A stretch of DNA of 36,381 bases, taken from NCBI RefSeq assembly GCF_016106015.1, contig NZ_JACADQ010000014.1, positions 1-36,381 of the forward strand, given 5' to 3'. The translations under genes were made by a program, and so were the position numbers. This DNA is from Neoroseomonas rubea (GTDB taxonomy: Bacteria; Pseudomonadota; Alphaproteobacteria; Acetobacterales; Acetobacteraceae). The notes under the pieces were generated by a model. The model did not search any database. It saw nothing but the letters and a program-made list of their open reading frames with translations, and had not been told where the DNA came from. Below are positions 34,470 through 36,381 of the stretch, one piece after another. How positions within the stretch are numbered: the first letter of the stretch is position 1; the number at the start of each line of letters is the position of its first letter.

Positions 34470-35708
34470 ATGAACGCCAAGGTCGGGCTGCTCTGCGTCG
34501 CTGCAGCGCTGGTCGCCGGGCCCTGGCTGCTCTGGCGCATCGGCGCGGTGCGCGCGGTCGCCCCGCTCGCGGTGCTGCAGATCCTGGGCGGCGTGGCGCT
34601 CGGCCCTTCCCTTTTCGGACGGCTGGCGCCGGAAGCGCATGCGGCGGTCTTCACCGCGCCGGTGCTGTCCTCCCTCCAGGGCCTCGCCGCGGTCGGCGTG
34701 CTGCTCTACGTCTTCGTCTCCGGCCTGCATCTCGATCCCGCCCGGCTGAAGGGCGAGGCGCGGGGGCTGAAACGCATCACGGCGGGCTCCTTCCTGCTGC
34801 CCTTCCTGCTCGGCCTGGGCGTCGGCGCCTGGATCGCGGCCTTCGTGCCCGGTGCGATCGGGCCGCGCGGGGATGCGGTGACCTTCACCCTGGCGATCGG
34901 GGTCTGCATCGCGGTGACGGCGCTGCCCATCCTCGCCGCCATCCTGCGGGAAGCGGGCTGGATCGGCACGCGGCTCGGCCAGACGGCGCTGGCGCTGGCT
35001 GCGGTGAACGACGCGGCGCTGTGGCTGGTGCTCGCCGCGCTGCTCGCCATCGCGGCCGGCGCGGCGGCGCAGATCGGCACGACGCTGCTGTTCTCGCTGC
35101 TGTGGGGCGCGGCGCTGCTCGGCTGTGCGCGGCTGCTCCGCAGCCTTGCCGAGGGCGAAGGCGCCGAGGCGCGGATGCTCGTCCTCGGCGTCGCGCTCTG
35201 CTTCGTCTCGGCGGCGGCGGCCGAGGCGATCGGCCTCGGCTACATCCTCGGCGGCTTCGCCGCGGGCGTCGTCATGCCGCCCGCCAGCCGCGCCGCCCTG
35301 ATCGCGCGCATCGAGCCCCTGACCGCGACCGTGCTGCTGCCCTTCTTCTTCGTCTCGACCGGGCTGAAGGCGACGATCGACCCGGGCTCGGCTGCCTTCC
35401 TGTCGGTCCTGCTGCTCGCCACCGTCGCGACCTTCGCGGGCAAGGTCGCCGGCACCGCACTGCCGGCGCGCCAGGCGGGGGAGAGCTGGTCCTTCGCGCT
35501 GGCGCTCGGCGTGCTGATGCAGACCAAGGGGCTGATGGAGGTGGTGGTGCTCGCCGCGCTGCTCGATGCCGGGATGATCGGGCCGGTGGTCTTCTCCGGC
35601 CTGATCGCCATGGCGGTGGTCACGACGGTGATTGCCGCACCGCTCGCGCGGCTCGCGCTCGGGCAGCGCGGCGATATCCGCACCCGGGGAACGCCTCGCG
35701 CGGGCTGA
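34470..35708 (+). CDS. CPA2-family cation/proton antiporter
   Basis: 412 residues, 12-13 membrane helices. Kef/NapA-type features: GGVALGPSLFGRL in helix 2, VSGLHLDPARLK, LAAVNDAALWLVLA (the conserved Asp of the ion site), LGGFAAGVVMPP, and FFFVSTGLKATID. There is no C-terminal KTN/RCK nucleotide-binding domain, so it resembles plain Na+(K+)/H+ exchangers. It lies 4 bp after the MipA-like gene. The ATG at 34470 follows CCCC without a clear ribosome site. Confidence 0.88.
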   Translation: MNAKVGLLCVAAALVAGPWLLWRIGAVRAVAPLAVLQILGGVALGPSLFGRLAPEAHAAVFTAPVLSSLQGLAAVGVLLYVFVSGLHLDPARLKGEARGLKRITAGSFLLPFLLGLGVGAWIAAFVPGAIGPRGDAVTFTLAIGVCIAVTALPILAAILREAGWIGTRLGQTALALAAVNDAALWLVLAALLAIAAGAAAQIGTTLLFSLLWGAALLGCARLLRSLAEGEGAEARMLVLGVALCFVSAAAAEAIGLGYILGGFAAGVVMPPASRAALIARIEPLTATVLLPFFFVSTGLKATIDPGSAAFLSVLLLATVATFAGKVAGTALPARQAGESWSFALALGVLMQTKGLMEVVVLAALLDAGMIGPVVFSGLIAMAVVTTVIAAPLARLALGQRGDIRTRGTPRAG

Positions 35709-35734
35709 CATGCCACGCGGGGCGACCGTGCAAG

Positions 35735-36196
35735 CTAGTGATGGTGCCCCGGGGCTCGCGCGCCGGCCGCTTCCACAGCGAGTTCGACCGTCACCTCGCC
35801 CGCGCGCTCGAAGCGCAGCGTGACCGGCACGCGCGTCCCCTGCTGCAACGGCGCGTTCAGCCCGATGAGCATGACATGCACCCCGCCCGGACGCAGTTCC
35901 ACCGTCTGGCCCGCAGGAATGGGGATGTCGTTCACCGGACGCATACGCATCACATCGCCTTCGCGGAGATGAGTGTGCAGTTCGACCACGCGCGCGATGG
36001 GCGATGCGGCGGAGATCAGCCGGTCGGGCTGCGCACCGCCATTGGTCAGGCGCATGAAGCCGCCGCCATTGCCGTTGGCGCCGGCGGCGCGGGTCCAGGG
36101 ATGGAAAATGCGGAGATCGCCCGCGGTGTAGTCATGCGCGATGGCGGGCAGGGCGAACAGCGCCGGCACGGCGGCCAGCAGGGTACGACGGAACAT
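35735..36196 (-). CDS. Periplasmic copper chaperone PCu(A)C
   Basis: 153 residues with a signal peptide (RRTLLAAVPALFALPAIAHD). The copper motif H-X10-M-X21-H-X-M is exact: H74, M85, H107, M109. A C-terminal HHH may add metal affinity. The family delivers Cu(I) to the CuA site of cytochrome oxidase. ATG 36196 has AAGGA nine bases upstream; an in-frame TTG three codons earlier is less likely. It is convergent with the CPA2 gene. Confidence 0.93.
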   Translation of the reverse strand: MFRRTLLAAVPALFALPAIAHDYTAGDLRIFHPWTRAAGANGNGGGFMRLTNGGAQPDRLISAASPIARVVELHTHLREGDVMRMRPVNDIPIPAGQTVELRPGGVHVMLIGLNAPLQQGTRVPVTLRFERAGEVTVELAVEAAGARAPGHHH

Positions 36197-36256
36197 GGAA
36201 TGCAATCCTTCGGTGTGACGTGGCGAAGCGGGCGCACGGATGCGTGCGCGGGAACG

Positions 36257-36381
36257 TCAGCCGAAGGCGGGTGGGGCGCGGGGCGCGAAGGGCGGGCCGC
36301 GCGCGGGTGGCGGAAGCGCGGACGGCGCCGCTGCGTGCCAGGCGGGCAACGCGCCCGCCCAGGCTGGGCTGGGCAGAGCGG
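36257..36381 (-). CDS. C-terminal end of an unidentified ORF, truncated by window edge
   Basis: An open minus-strand frame of 40 codons ending at TGA 36257-36259. The visible tail is Pro/Ala-rich (ALPPPARGPPFAPRAPPAFG). This ending recalls DUF2946-type proteins that often sit upstream of PCu(A)C genes, but the diagnostic part would lie outside the window. Confidence 0.4.
   Translation of the reverse strand, partial: ALPSPAWAGALPAWHAAAPSALPPPARGPPFAPRAPPAFG

Overview
The window is very GC-rich, tightly packed, largely single-copy bacterial chromosome. Overlapping stop/start codons, frequent GTG starts, cytochrome c biogenesis genes (ccmAB) and four tripartite-tricarboxylate (Bug/TctC) binding proteins point to an alphaproteobacterium. 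Acetobacteraceae (Roseomonas-like) is my best guess from gene content; no rRNA, tRNA, phage, IS or CRISPR is visible, so this is an inference.

Layout. (1) 3-5272, plus strand: an Mrp-type cation/proton antiporter operon, entered inside mrpE, in the order E-F-G-B-C-D-D'. The B gene is a fusion of MbhD-, MbhE- and MnhB-like parts, and the last gene is a second large antiporter-like subunit that lacks the usual helix-5 glutamate. (2) 5250-10423, minus strand: a compact five-gene run encoding glutaminase, an MFS transporter, asparaginase, a DUF1269 protein and an LpxR-like lipid A deacylase. An AraC-family regulator lies upstream on the same strand. (3) 12076-18244: gpsA, a small unknown gene, the haem-exporter pair ccmAB, a divergent acnA with a clear terminator, and a small lipoprotein. 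(4) 18348-20988, minus: eutB-eutC-arfB, each overlapping the next by 4 bp. EutC carries an unusual N-terminal tandem repeat. (5) 21064-25614, plus, divergent from eutB: a two-subunit thiamine-diphosphate decarboxylase related to sulfopyruvate decarboxylase, a Bug protein, a D-2-hydroxyacid dehydrogenase and an MmgE/PrpD protein, read here as one catabolic operon for a 2-hydroxy/2-oxo acid. (6) 25662-26347, minus: a cold-shock gene and two small hypothetical genes. (7) 26577-31678: three more Bug proteins around a crotonase-fold protein lacking both hydratase glutamates and a CaiB-type CoA transferase. (8) 31789-35708, plus: a D-tartrate dehydratase-like enolase-superfamily enzyme, a methyltransferase, a MipA/OmpV outer-membrane protein and a CPA2 antiporter, packed as one operon. 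(9) The end: a PCuAC copper chaperone and the C-terminus of another minus-strand ORF.

Together the accessory part (regions 4-8) looks like a catabolic island for organic acids and amines. Bug receptors with no TctA/TctB membrane subunits in the window sit beside individual enzymes. The most promising unexplained items are the decarboxylase/dehydrogenase/Bug/MmgE operon, the repeat-bearing EutC, and the altered Mrp subunit.
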